In this document: positions 26,135 to 35,873 of the stretch, piece after piece | Layout of the letters: each line of letters starts with the position of its first letter | Numbering within the stretch: position 1 is the first letter of the stretch | Source of the DNA: Lachnospiraceae bacterium | GTDB taxonomy: Bacteria > Bacillota > Clostridia > Lachnospirales > Lachnospiraceae | Direction of reading: 5' to 3' | Assembly: GCA_910576385.1 (NCBI GenBank) | Contig: CAJTIR010000011.1 | Coordinates: 1 to 64,000, forward strand | Length of the DNA: 64,000 nt | The notes under the pieces: model-generated | The model's database searches: none | Told to the model about the DNA's origin: nothing | Seen by the model: the letters and a program-made list of their open reading frames with translations, nothing else | Made by a program: the position numbers and the translations under genes

Positions 26135-27544
26135 CTATCTCCACAATCCCCTGCGCTTGCGTATCGTATAAAACATATCATTTTCCATTGCCAACACCTT
26201 TTCCATTGGCACGCTTTTAAATACTGGCATCTTCATTTTATACTTAATCCAGAAGAAAGAATAAACGGCCAATACTGCAAAAGTAATTGCTGTCAATATC
26301 CAGATCATATTGCGTTCGACTGGATCTGTAGAAATATTTAAGATCATATAGACTGTTCCCGCAATTCCAATCAGCGGAAAACAAGGTCCTAATGGTACTT
26401 TAAACGAACGGGGCGCTTTGGGCAATTTTCTTCGTAAAATCAGCACATCCATATTGGCAAGAATATAAGAAATCATCCAAAATACAGAACCCACCAAAAT
26501 CAAGAAGCTGATCGCCTCAGAGGAACCATCGCTGAAAGCTGCAAAGCCAAAAATCACGACACTGACAAAAACAACACCCACATAAGGCACATCATGCTTG
26601 TTGGTCTTTGCAAACACACGCGGCATCATGTTCATCTTTGCCATTCCCTGACAGATGTTTGCCAGGCCGTTGACAGTAGAATTTTGGGTGCTGATCACAG
26701 CCAGTGCTCCTACCAGTGTCATCCATATTTTCCCTGCAGAGCCTAACAAATTTTCTCCATACAGCAGATGCGGCGCTGCAGAAACCGCAAGCTCGCTCCA
26801 CGGCGTATAATTGTGAAACCCAAAAATCATAATGGACTGCACCACGCAAAGCACTGCCAGACCGATCATCATACCCAGGGGAACATTGCGCTTGGCATTT
26901 CTCACATCCTTAGAGACAGGAATCACATACTCTGCCCCGATAAACAGCCAAAATGCAACCGCTGTCATAGAAATAACACTCCCAGGCTCTGAGGCCATAG
27001 CATAAGGCTGCTCTACCACTGTTCCAGTGCCCAGACGCATCATCCCAAGCAAACCAAGACCCAGCATGGAACCCAGCAGAAGAAATGCCACCCAGTCCTG
27101 AATTTTCGCAAACATGTCTACACCATAAAGATTTGCAATAGTAATCAGCACAGTCACAATCAGCGTATAACCAATACTGGGAATTGGCAGCGGAAACGTA
27201 TCTGCCATTGCATAGGAGAAAATCGAAGCCTCCACCCCAGTAGACAACATATTACAGATCAGATAACCGCCTACCATAGATATCAAAGTGGGAAATGGTC
27301 CCATTCCGGCAAGCGTATACTGTGCCAGTCCGCCTGTGGTATTGGGCATCAATGCATTTAATTCTGAGAGAGAGGCCACTGTGGTCATATTCAACAGGCA
27401 GGCAATTACCATTGCGCCGATAAACACAACACCCACCTCACCGGCACCCTGTCCCAGAGATACCAGGCAGCTTGTGGCAACAATCAAGCCTACTGAAATT
27501 GACACAACACTTGCAAGTCCTAATTTTTTGTCATTATGTTTCAT
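26135..27544 (-). CDS. APC-superfamily amino-acid permease
   Basis: The 469-residue integral membrane protein has about twelve hydrophobic segments. It carries the amino acid/polyamine/organocation signature near its start (LGLASVVSISVGLIVATSCL) and NTTGGLAQYTL in helix 2. The expected GAEYVIPVSKDVRNAKRNVP loop follows helix 6. The substrate cannot be read from sequence. Its position as last gene after an ornithine-cyclodeaminase-family enzyme, a regulator and a PII protein suggests it imports the amino acid, amine or opine that the neighbouring enzymes use. GGAGAG precedes the ATG. Confidence 0.93.
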   Translation of the reverse strand: MKHNDKKLGLASVVSISVGLIVATSCLVSLGQGAGEVGVVFIGAMVIACLLNMTTVASLSELNALMPNTTGGLAQYTLAGMGPFPTLISMVGGYLICNMLSTGVEASIFSYAMADTFPLPIPSIGYTLIVTVLITIANLYGVDMFAKIQDWVAFLLLGSMLGLGLLGMMRLGTGTVVEQPYAMASEPGSVISMTAVAFWLFIGAEYVIPVSKDVRNAKRNVPLGMMIGLAVLCVVQSIMIFGFHNYTPWSELAVSAAPHLLYGENLLGSAGKIWMTLVGALAVISTQNSTVNGLANICQGMAKMNMMPRVFAKTNKHDVPYVGVVFVSVVIFGFAAFSDGSSEAISFLILVGSVFWMISYILANMDVLILRRKLPKAPRSFKVPLGPCFPLIGIAGTVYMILNISTDPVERNMIWILTAITFAVLAVYSFFWIKYKMKMPVFKSVPMEKVLAMENDMFYTIRKRRGLWR

Positions 27545-27598
27545 AACAATCTCTCCTTCCAGCTCTTTCGTTTGTGCACCCCATATAATTCTGCGGCT

Positions 27599-27943
27599 TT
27601 AAAGCGCATCAATGCCTTCATCCCCAGTTCTCACACGGACTACATTGGAGAGTTCATATACAAAAATCTTGCCATCTCCGATATGCCCTGTATACAACTC
27701 CTGTTTAATCAGTTCTATAATCTTATCCACCTTCTCTGTCTCCACTACAATATTGATCTGCTGTTTGGGAAGCAGTTCCATCTCATAATTTTCATCTACT
27801 TCATATTCCTTAGTCCCCTTCTCCACACCACAGCCTAAAACCTGCAGCACCGTCATTCCGCGGACGCCTGCTTTGCTCAAAGCAGTTTTTAAACCTGTAA
27901 ACTTTGACATTCCTGTAACGATTTCAATTTTTGATAAACTCAT
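27599..27943 (-). CDS. PII-family signal transduction protein (GlnB/GlnK-like)
   Basis: PII proteins are trimers that bind ATP/ADP and 2-oxoglutarate and control transporters or enzymes of nitrogen metabolism. The 114-residue protein starts MSLSKIEIVTGMSKF and has the GLKTALSKAGVRGMTVLQV helix. A full-length but unusual T-loop follows (EKGTKEYEVDENYEMELLP), then INIVVETEKVDKII and the ATP-binding C-terminal signature HIGDGKIFVYELSNVVRVRTG. The start at 27943 follows GGAGG by eight bases. PII genes are usually paired with the ammonium channel amtB; here it lies 54 bases upstream of an APC permease, so that transporter is its likely partner (inference). Confidence 0.92.
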   Translation of the reverse strand: MSLSKIEIVTGMSKFTGLKTALSKAGVRGMTVLQVLGCGVEKGTKEYEVDENYEMELLPKQQINIVVETEKVDKIIELIKQELYTGHIGDGKIFVYELSNVVRVRTGDEGIDAL

Positions 27944-27997
27944 CTTCTCATCCTCCACTTTTCTAATATACAATACCAACATCGATACATCTAAAAT

Positions 27998-28816
27998 TTA
28001 TCTATCATAATCCTGTCCCGAAAGATGTTCTAAAACCAGGCGCCGGTAAACTTCTGGCGTTACCCCCGCAAAGGCTTTAAAATCTTTCATCATATGAGAT
28101 TGGTCATAATAGCCGCATCCAAGAGCGATCTCCTCTATACTGTCATGGCTTGTTCTTATCTCAATCATCTGAAGCATACGCTGAAATCGTACAAACCTTT
28201 CAAATACTTTTGGCGAAAGCCCATGAATATGCTGAAAGCAGCGGCGAATATAACATTCTGAATATCCAGTCTCTCTTCCAAGTTCTCTTATGCTAATGTT
28301 CCCATGACTCTCGTAAATTCTTCCTCTGACATATTGTTCAATCGCCCCGATTGTATCAAAGGATTTCTGATCCGGTAACTTAGCGGCATAATATTCTAAA
28401 AAAATCTTTGCCCGCTGTGTGATATCCTGTGCTTCGGCAATCTGCTCTGCAAGAAAGCCATATTCTGACGGATTAAGTTCCAGATCTGCATCCACAACTT
28501 CATGGATTGTAAGTCCGCCTGGAAGTATCTGTTTTCCGGGATGAAAGCACACGCCAAAATGAAGCCTCCCCTTCTCAAACTGCCAGCGTTTCACTTGAAA
28601 TACAGTACCGCCAATAAAAATTCTGACATTCGTATTTCCAATACTGAAAACCAGATCTGTACTGCCGTCCGGCACTGCCTGAAATTGACCGTTCTGCCCC
28701 TGCCCTACTTTAAATTCATAAAAATGGGAAATTCCAGTATTTTTTATAAACAGTCTCTTTAACCCTTGCGCCTGCAGCACTAGAAAGGGCTGTATCGGCG
28801 TCATTTCATTTCTCAT
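27998..28816 (-). CDS. AraC-family transcriptional regulator
   Basis: The 272-residue protein has a beta-rich N-terminal ligand domain (about 1-150; VPDGSTDLVFSIG, HFGVCFHPGKQILPGG) and a C-terminal double helix-turn-helix of AraC type (about 165-265). There ISIRELGRETGYSECYIRR is the first helix pair and IEEIALGCGYYDQSHMMKDF, then KAFAGVTPEVYRR, the signature second half. It sits between the cyclodeaminase-family gene (46-base gap) and the PII gene (54-base gap) on the same strand and probably controls this operon, and perhaps the oxidase operon upstream. GGAG lies seven bases before the ATG. Confidence 0.93.
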   Translation of the reverse strand: MRNEMTPIQPFLVLQAQGLKRLFIKNTGISHFYEFKVGQGQNGQFQAVPDGSTDLVFSIGNTNVRIFIGGTVFQVKRWQFEKGRLHFGVCFHPGKQILPGGLTIHEVVDADLELNPSEYGFLAEQIAEAQDITQRAKIFLEYYAAKLPDQKSFDTIGAIEQYVRGRIYESHGNISIRELGRETGYSECYIRRCFQHIHGLSPKVFERFVRFQRMLQMIEIRTSHDSIEEIALGCGYYDQSHMMKDFKAFAGVTPEVYRRLVLEHLSGQDYDR

Positions 28817-28861
28817 CTGTATGCTCCTATCTTTATTGCCAATAGAAATATGTTCTATGAA

Positions 28862-29992
28862 TTATGCCATCTCCGGTATGTCCCACAGTGGCAGCTTTAC
28901 TCCAATCCCTTTTTTGAGCGCATTGCGGTAAAGCGTACCGCCCCAGGCAATATCCTCAACCGGCATACCGCCAATGGAATAAACAATAATCTCCTCATCG
29001 CTCTCCCTGCCGGGATGTTTGCCAGTGACGATATCTGCGATATCAATCATATCCTCTGCACTGATTTTTCCTTCATGCTTTAAGTCTGTAAATTTTGTAC
29101 CGATTATCTGTACCTGCTCATAACTGGGATAGGGATATTCTTCTTCCCAGGCCTCATACAGCTTATAGTTATCCACCACCAGCTTACAGCGTTTTGCCAG
29201 AAAATCATCTTCAAACCGTGCTGCAGACGGAAGGCTGATCAGCGCCCCTTTCTTAATCCAGGATTCGTCTATGTAGGGAAACGTGGAAATATCATCCCGC
29301 ACTACCGTAGTCATACTGACAATATCACTGTCTCTTACTGCTTTCTCAACGGTCTCACATACCTTGATATTCTTGATCTGCGGGCACTCTCTTTTCACAA
29401 ATTCCTGGAAAGCATCAATAGATTTCTGTCCCCGTCCCTTAATCTTTAAAGTATCAAGCTCTGGACAAACACTGACAAAAGCGCTGAGCGATGTTCTTCC
29501 CATCACACCAGGTCCCACCACGGCGACCGTTTTCGCGTTTTTCCTGGCCAGATATTTAGCACCCACGCCAGGAATCCCGCCTGTGCGGTAGGAGCTGACT
29601 AGATTTGCTGACATCAAGGCCAATGGCGCTCCGGTGTCTTTGTCATTTAACATCATCATCAAAATCGACCTGGGCAGCCCCTTCTCTCTGTTATCCATAT
29701 TAGAACCATACCACTTCATCCCTGCCATCTGGTATCTTCCGCCCAGATAGGCTGGCATCGCCATAAATCTGCGCTCGTCTGCATTTTGCGGCATCCCTGG
29801 AAACTGCGGTTCATCAGGAAAAGTCACCATACAGCCGTGTGAATTATGGTTTTTGCCGCCCATCACATAATCACCCTTCTGAAGTGTCACCAATAAATCT
29901 TCCATAACCTCCACACACTGCTTCATATCCTTTGCACCAGCCTTTATCATATCTGGTTCACTTAAATAGAGAAATTCAATTTTTGTATTCAT
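28862..29992 (-). CDS. Ornithine cyclodeaminase/mu-crystallin-family enzyme
   Basis: The 376-residue protein has the family fold: an N-terminal dimerisation part (FLYLSEPDMIKAGA) and substrate-side residues in GGRYQMAGMKWYGS. The dinucleotide-binding motif is VAVVGPGVMGRTSLSAF (about 152-168), followed by SDIVSMTTV and the closing IAWGGTLYRNA. Family members are NAD(P)-dependent and include ornithine cyclodeaminase, pyrroline-2-carboxylate reductase and opine-type dehydrogenases. Similar proteins beside oxidase genes are often annotated as tyramine oxidase subunit B. At 376 residues it is longer than classic ornithine cyclodeaminase (about 330-350). It opens a four-gene operon directly after the repeated leader element. 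GAGGAGG precedes the start. Confidence 0.88.
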   Translation of the reverse strand: MNTKIEFLYLSEPDMIKAGAKDMKQCVEVMEDLLVTLQKGDYVMGGKNHNSHGCMVTFPDEPQFPGMPQNADERRFMAMPAYLGGRYQMAGMKWYGSNMDNREKGLPRSILMMMLNDKDTGAPLALMSANLVSSYRTGGIPGVGAKYLARKNAKTVAVVGPGVMGRTSLSAFVSVCPELDTLKIKGRGQKSIDAFQEFVKRECPQIKNIKVCETVEKAVRDSDIVSMTTVVRDDISTFPYIDESWIKKGALISLPSAARFEDDFLAKRCKLVVDNYKLYEAWEEEYPYPSYEQVQIIGTKFTDLKHEGKISAEDMIDIADIVTGKHPGRESDEEIIVYSIGGMPVEDIAWGGTLYRNALKKGIGVKLPLWDIPEMA

Positions 29993-30021
29993 GTTAATCC
30001 TCCTCGCTCACAGAGCACAAT

Positions 30022-30137
30022 CGAGTAGGGAAGATTTTGCCCTACTCGCTGTACGTGGGCGCATACTGCGTTAGCAGTAATTTTCCCTATGCGCCCCTGT
30101 GCATAAAAAAAGACGCCAATAGTATTATATTGACGCC
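30022..30137 (-). repeat. Multi-hairpin leader element, copy B
   Basis: Read on the minus strand, this 116-bp block holds three hairpins. First GGCGTCAAT/ATTGGCGTC followed by T7. Second GGGCGCATA/TATGCGCCC, enclosing ACTGC-TAAC-GCAGT and a conserved AGGGAAAATT bulge. Third CGAGTAGGG/CCCTACTCG. It is a close relative of 33637-33755. It lies between the FAD oxidase stop and the cyclodeaminase-family start. It may be a terminator joined to an untranslated leader, an attenuator, or a dispersed repeat. Confidence 0.7.
30112..30137 (-). terminator. Terminator of the HcnABC-like operon
   Basis: On the minus strand GGCGTCAAT pairs perfectly with ATTGGCGTC over an eight-base loop and is followed by seven T. 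It lies about 60 bases after the FAD oxidase stop at 30199. Confidence 0.8.
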
Positions 30138-30198
30138 TTTGTCTGATTTCAGTATATCATACTATTATTTTGATATCTATTATTATTTTATTCTTTTG

Positions 30199-31326
30199 TT
30201 AAATGGCTGCCTGGAAACGGTCATACCGAAACTCTCTGATATCTAAAAATGTCTCCTCACCAAGCGCCATCTGTGACAACAGTTTACCCACCACCGGAGA
30301 AATCCCAAATCCATGTCCTGTAAAGGCACAGGCTAGAATTAGTCCTGGAACCTCTTCCACAGAACTGATCACTGGCACCCCATCGATACAGAGATCCTCA
30401 TAGCCTGCCCAGGTTCTGACGATCTTAGCATCTGCCAGTTTCGGAATATATTTCATAATCCCTCGGCAGATACAGGGCGCGGTGATACTGGACACTGCCA
30501 TATTTCCATTATCTTTATTGACACTCTCCATTCCAGAAGCGCCTCCAAACACAAAGGAACCATGATCTGTCTGATGCCCATAAAAATCGGCGTCCGCCGT
30601 CCCCAGCATCTGGGCAAACATTTTAGGCTCCGCTTCAGTCACCAATGCCTCAATCAACTCTTTTCTCATCGGGATATCTATCCCTACTGTGGAAGCTATG
30701 GCACGGCTCTCATAGCCTGCCGCCACAATAATCGTCTCTCCCTCATAGACTGCTTTTGCAGTAATTATTCTTCTTGCCTTTCCTCTGATTTTTTGAATCG
30801 CCACAACTTCCTCTTCTGTGCAAAACCGAACGCCCAATGCTCTTGCTTTGCGGTAATAACCCAGCGTAGTCAACAGGGGATTTGCATGCCCGTCAGTAGC
30901 GCACCAACTAGCGCCAATCACTTCATCACTTAGGTAAGGATTGATCTTGCGCACTTCAGCGCCATCAATCATATGTACATCCAGCCCACAGGCAGCCGCA
31001 CGCTCGGTAAGTCCCTGTAAAATCTCCATATGACGCTCAGTTTTGCCAAGACGAAGATTTCCTTGCTTATGGTACTCCACATCAATTTCCAGTTCTTCAG
31101 ACAGTTTCGGCCACATATGCTCTACCGCATACATTGCCAAAGGCAGTTCCCTGGGATCGCGTCCAGACTGCCGGACACCGCCGCCATTCCGACTGGAACC
31201 ACCATTTCCAATACTCTGGTCTCTCTCTAAGACTAAGACAGATACCCCTTGTTTGGCCAAATAATATGCTGCTGCACAACCGATTACGCCGCTTCCAACA
31301 ATAATCACTTCCGCTGTATTACACAT
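30199..31326 (-). CDS. FAD-dependent amine/imino-acid oxidase (HcnC/opine-oxidase B-like)
   Basis: The 375-residue flavoprotein belongs to the D-amino-acid/sarcosine oxidase fold: the dinucleotide motif is VIIVGSGVIGCAAAYYLA, followed by GGSSRNGGGVRQSGRDPRE. Near the C-terminus are TWAGYEDLCIDGVPVI and ACAFTGHGFGISPVVG. Such subunits oxidise the C-N bond of an amine, imino acid or opine and pass electrons to partner flavin/iron-sulfur subunits, encoded just upstream here. It overlaps the preceding small iron-sulfur gene by eight bases. GGAGGAGG precedes the ATG. The substrate is not defined by the sequence; D-proline, hydroxyproline, sarcosine or an opine are candidates. Confidence 0.9.
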   Translation of the reverse strand: MCNTAEVIIVGSGVIGCAAAYYLAKQGVSVLVLERDQSIGNGGSSRNGGGVRQSGRDPRELPLAMYAVEHMWPKLSEELEIDVEYHKQGNLRLGKTERHMEILQGLTERAAACGLDVHMIDGAEVRKINPYLSDEVIGASWCATDGHANPLLTTLGYYRKARALGVRFCTEEEVVAIQKIRGKARRIITAKAVYEGETIIVAAGYESRAIASTVGIDIPMRKELIEALVTEAEPKMFAQMLGTADADFYGHQTDHGSFVFGGASGMESVNKDNGNMAVSSITAPCICRGIMKYIPKLADAKIVRTWAGYEDLCIDGVPVISSVEEVPGLILACAFTGHGFGISPVVGKLLSQMALGEETFLDIREFRYDRFQAAI

Positions 31327-31648
31327 GACGCCCCTCCTCCTTTGCCAATACTTTCATTTCCACCGGACGCATTGGCGCCCTGGAAGTTGCCGGAATCAAT
31401 TCCGCTGGAGAGATACCCAATTCTTTTGCCACAATTCCTTTTACCAGCCTGGCACAGGTCTGCCCCTGGCAAAGCCCCATGCCCGTCCTAAGATATCTGC
31501 GAATCTCTGTGATCGTATACATTCCCTCATGGACAGCCCTGCGGATCTCTCCCTTGGTCACTTCTTCACAGCGGCAGATTATACGATCGTCATCCGGCTC
31601 TGGAATAAATGTTCCTGGCGCAATTGCTCTATCATTAATATGCTGCAT
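31319..31648 (-). CDS. Bfd-like (2Fe-2S)-binding subunit
   Basis: The 109-residue protein carries four Cys in the Bfd pattern: CRCEEVTKGEIRRAV, then LCQGQTCARLV. Such domains hold a 2Fe-2S cluster and in this enzyme class move electrons between the two FAD subunits. In some opine oxidases the domain is fused to the end of the A subunit; here it is a separate gene between the A-like and B-like flavoproteins. The start at 31648 (MQHINDRA) follows AAAGGAG by six bases and is preferred over the longer Lys/Arg-rich frame. Confidence 0.88.
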   Translation of the reverse strand: MQHINDRAIAPGTFIPEPDDDRIICRCEEVTKGEIRRAVHEGMYTITEIRRYLRTGMGLCQGQTCARLVKGIVAKELGISPAELIPATSRAPMRPVEMKVLAKEEGRHV

Positions 31649-31693
31649 TCGTTTCTCCTTTCTAACTCTCTTAGCCAAAATTTTTCTATCCTT

Positions 31694-33274
31694 TTAAAAG
31701 ATTTTCCTATAAAATCTTGCTTTGCCAACCATATCCACAGGAACCCGTATCGTCAACAGATTGGTATGATCAAACGTTTTTGCTGTCTTCACTTCCATCA
31801 CCTGTGCCTCACAGACGCGCTGCCCGCTTCTGTCTAGTCCATATCCCTTCTCCCCTTTCTGCGGCAGCGGCAAAAATTCGTAGGGAATTGTCACCGTTCC
31901 ATACCCAGGTTCATAATCCTCCTGTACCAGAAAAATTGCCTGGCCGGAACAGGCCGCAACACACAGACCACAGCCAACACACTGTGCACTCTCATCCACC
32001 ACTGGCAGAGATGTAATATGGGAACCAATTTGAATACAATGTCTGGGACAGGCATCTTGACAGGGATTGCAGGGAATATTTTGAGAACATTCCATCACAG
32101 GGTGAATCCCTGCTCTGTGGGTTACTCCTGGATAACGCTCAATCTCATCCTCTGCGATATATCCTTTTGTCAGCAAATTCATGGAAACTGGTATTCCTTC
32201 CTCTGTACGCTCTATCAATTTCCCCCTGTTCTCTGGTGCAAACATTCCCTGACGTAATCCTTCCAAAGCCGCCTTATTCTCTTCAAATTTTTCTTCCAAT
32301 TCCTCAATGCCGATATAGCCAAGATACTGTGCCGCTGCGATTCCTGCTATTCTTCCTTCAATCATAGCAGAACTAGCCTCCTCAACGCCGGACACATCCC
32401 CAGCCACAAAGATTCCTTTGATCGAAGTCTCCCCATATTCATTGCAAATCGGAACCTGGCCGCCTCTTTTCGGGTTGTCTTCCATCTCACATCCTGCTAT
32501 CTTTAAGAGCTGAGACATCGGAGATAGCCCGACAGCCAGGCAGATTGTATCTACATCAAAATGTTTTTCTGTCCCTGGAATAAATTGAAATTTCTTATCC
32601 ACCTCTGCAATCGTTACTCCAGTCACACACTCCTCACCCTCCGCTTTTACAATCGTGTGGGATAAATAGAATGGCACCCCACATCTGGCCACTTTCGCCG
32701 CATGGACGCCGTAACCGCCTACTCTGGGCGCAGCGTCCACCAGCGCTGCCACCTCACACCCACACTGCAGGAGCTGAAAACTGACTACTAAACCTACATT
32801 TCCAGAACCTAACATTAAGATTCTATTACCCGGCTTCACTCCATGTAGATTCATCATGGTCTGTGCCGCCCCCGCCCCAATCACTCCAGGAAGCGTCCAG
32901 CCCTCAAATGTTACCATATTTTCCGCTGCACCCGTGGCAATTAAAATGGCATCCCCTTTATAGTGATAGATGGTATCTGCGATTTTTACCACAAGCTCCT
33001 TATCCATATACAAACCAGTTACCGTCGCATTTAGTACAACTTTTACACCCAGTTCAGATGCCTCCTTGAGAAGCTGTTCTCCAATGACAAAGCCGCGTAT
33101 TTTCGCTTTATGTTCTTTGGAACCGAAAAATTTATGGATCTGTTTAAAGAGCTGTCCGCCCGGCTTCTCATTTTCATCAAACACGACTACTTGAAGCCCT
33201 CTCTTAGCTCCCTCAATTGCTGCTGACAAACCAGAAGGGCCTGCTCCAACTACAATCAAATCATATCTTTTCAT
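31694..33274 (-). CDS. FAD-dependent oxidoreductase with C-terminal 4Fe-4S ferredoxin domain (HcnB-like)
   Basis: The 526-residue protein has a pyridine-nucleotide-disulfide-type FAD fold: YDLIVVGAGPSGLSAAIEGA at the N-terminus, ATGAAENMVTFEGWTLPGV, NRILMLGSGNVGLV for the second nucleotide, and FVAGDVSGVEEASSAM. Unlike classic HcnB/OoxA, its last part carries two ferredoxin-type Cys clusters (CSQNIPCNPCQDACPRHC and CVGCGLCVAACSG), which suggests electron transfer to ferredoxin in an anaerobe. The start at 33274 (MKRYDLIVVG) follows GAGGAG by eight bases. It lies between two 2Fe-2S subunits in the operon. Confidence 0.92.
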   Translation of the reverse strand: MKRYDLIVVGAGPSGLSAAIEGAKRGLQVVVFDENEKPGGQLFKQIHKFFGSKEHKAKIRGFVIGEQLLKEASELGVKVVLNATVTGLYMDKELVVKIADTIYHYKGDAILIATGAAENMVTFEGWTLPGVIGAGAAQTMMNLHGVKPGNRILMLGSGNVGLVVSFQLLQCGCEVAALVDAAPRVGGYGVHAAKVARCGVPFYLSHTIVKAEGEECVTGVTIAEVDKKFQFIPGTEKHFDVDTICLAVGLSPMSQLLKIAGCEMEDNPKRGGQVPICNEYGETSIKGIFVAGDVSGVEEASSAMIEGRIAGIAAAQYLGYIGIEELEEKFEENKAALEGLRQGMFAPENRGKLIERTEEGIPVSMNLLTKGYIAEDEIERYPGVTHRAGIHPVMECSQNIPCNPCQDACPRHCIQIGSHITSLPVVDESAQCVGCGLCVAACSGQAIFLVQEDYEPGYGTVTIPYEFLPLPQKGEKGYGLDRSGQRVCEAQVMEVKTAKTFDHTNLLTIRVPVDMVGKARFYRKIF

Positions 33275-33287
33275 ACTGTTTTCTCCT

Positions 33288-33614
33288 CTATTGCTTTTCA
33301 AATGGCTTTGGGGAAACACCATACTGTGTCTGCACTTTCATTCCCTGCTTTAGAGGAGTTACGCAAGTGCGAATATTTGGTTTCCCGTCTACAATCATCA
33401 CACAATCTGTACATCTTCCAATAGCACAGAAAATCCCGCGGGGGGTATGTTCTTTCTTGGTATAACGATGTTTCATTATGCCAGCCGCCCGCAGCGCTGC
33501 TGCAATTGGTTCCCCCTCATAGCCCTCCAGTATCTCTCCATCACATAGAAAAGTGACCTTTTCTCCTTTTTCCTGCACTCCCAAAATAGGATGCTCTGCA
33601 ATTCGTCTACTCAT
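33288..33614 (-). CDS. (2Fe-2S)-binding subunit (HcnA-like)
   Basis: The 108-residue protein is a small plant-ferredoxin-type domain of the HcnA class: VTFLCDGEILEGYEGEPIAA precedes the cluster motif FCAIGRCTDCVMIVDG, with the last Cys in IRTCVTP. It is the first gene of the four-gene oxidase operon, 13 bases before the FAD/4Fe-4S subunit. The ATG at 33614 is favoured, AGAGGT being six bases before it. Its leader holds the multi-hairpin element at 33637-33755. Confidence 0.9.
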   Translation of the reverse strand: MSRRIAEHPILGVQEKGEKVTFLCDGEILEGYEGEPIAAALRAAGIMKHRYTKKEHTPRGIFCAIGRCTDCVMIVDGKPNIRTCVTPLKQGMKVQTQYGVSPKPFEKQ

Positions 33615-33636
33615 ATCCATACCTCTTTTCCTAATT

Positions 33637-33755
33637 GAGTAGGGAAGTTTTTCTTCCCCTACTCGCTGCGCGCGGGGCGCATACTGCGTTAGCAGTAATT
33701 TTCCTTATGCGCTCCTGTGCATTAAAAAAGACGCCTGTATATGATTACAGACGCC
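33637..33755 (-). repeat. Multi-hairpin leader element, copy A
   Basis: This is the partner of 30022-30137, with the same order on the minus strand. First a hairpin, GGCGTCTGTA/TACAGGCGTC followed by a T run. Then GCGCATA/TATGCGC around ACTGC-TAAC-GCAGT, with a GGAAAATT bulge. Then GAGTAGGGGAAG/CTTCCCTACTC. Differences between copies often keep pairing (CTGTA/TACAG here, CAATA/TATTG there), which points to selection on RNA structure. It lies between the atpC stop and the HcnA-like start. Confidence 0.7.
33730..33755 (-). terminator. Probable atp operon terminator
   Basis: On the minus strand GGCGTCTGTA pairs with TACAGGCGTC (two G-T pairs) and is followed by six T. It is about 110 bases after the atpC stop. 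Confidence 0.7.
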
Positions 33756-33864
33756 TTTGACTGATTGAATTTTCTGTTCAATTGTTAATCCAATCATACA
33801 ACAATTATTCTATTTTGTATTGTAAAAAACGATACTCCACTGTTCTTATAGTACAATTAATCTT

Positions 33865-34263
33865 TTACTGTTTCATACCTAAACGAACCAAGGCCTTCTT
33901 CAATGCAATCTCTGCACGCGCCACATCAATCTCTGCACTGTGGTTATGCAGCCGTTCTTCTGCGCGCGTTTTCGCTGCCTGGGCACGCGCTACATCAATC
34001 TCATTCGGCCATTCTGCAATCTCCGCGAGAAATGTCACCTTATCCCCGAGAATTTGCACAAATCCAGCATGAATCGCCGCATCCTTTTTACCGTTCTCTT
34101 CTGTAATGGTGACAATTCCGGGCGCTAATACGGTAGTCAGAGGGATATGATGTTTATAGACACCCATCTCTCCATCCACGGAAGTAAACTCCACCATAGA
34201 AGCCTCTCCCTCATAAAACACCCGATCAGGGGTAATAATCTGCAACTGAAAATTTTCTGCCAT
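33865..34263 (-). CDS. atpC: ATP synthase epsilon subunit
   Basis: The 132-residue epsilon subunit belongs to the central stalk and can inhibit hydrolysis through its C-terminal helices. The N-terminal beta-sandwich is clear (FQLQIITPDRVFYEG, DGEMGVYKHHIPLTTVL, AAIHAGFVQILGDKVTFLAE). The C-terminal helical hairpin is AKTRAEERLHNHSAEIDVAR and on. AGGGGG precedes the ATG. It follows atpD by 11 bases and is the last gene of the operon. Confidence 0.97.
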   Translation of the reverse strand: MAENFQLQIITPDRVFYEGEASMVEFTSVDGEMGVYKHHIPLTTVLAPGIVTITEENGKKDAAIHAGFVQILGDKVTFLAEIAEWPNEIDVARAQAAKTRAEERLHNHSAEIDVARAEIALKKALVRLGMKQ

Positions 34264-34274
34264 ATGCGTACCCC

Positions 34275-35863
<1,589 letters not shown>

Positions 35864-35873
<10 letters not shown>

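Noticed and set aside
31325-31837. Plus-strand open frame of 170 codons
   Set aside because: It runs antisense to the iron-sulfur subunit and the end of the FAD subunit, both with clear motifs.
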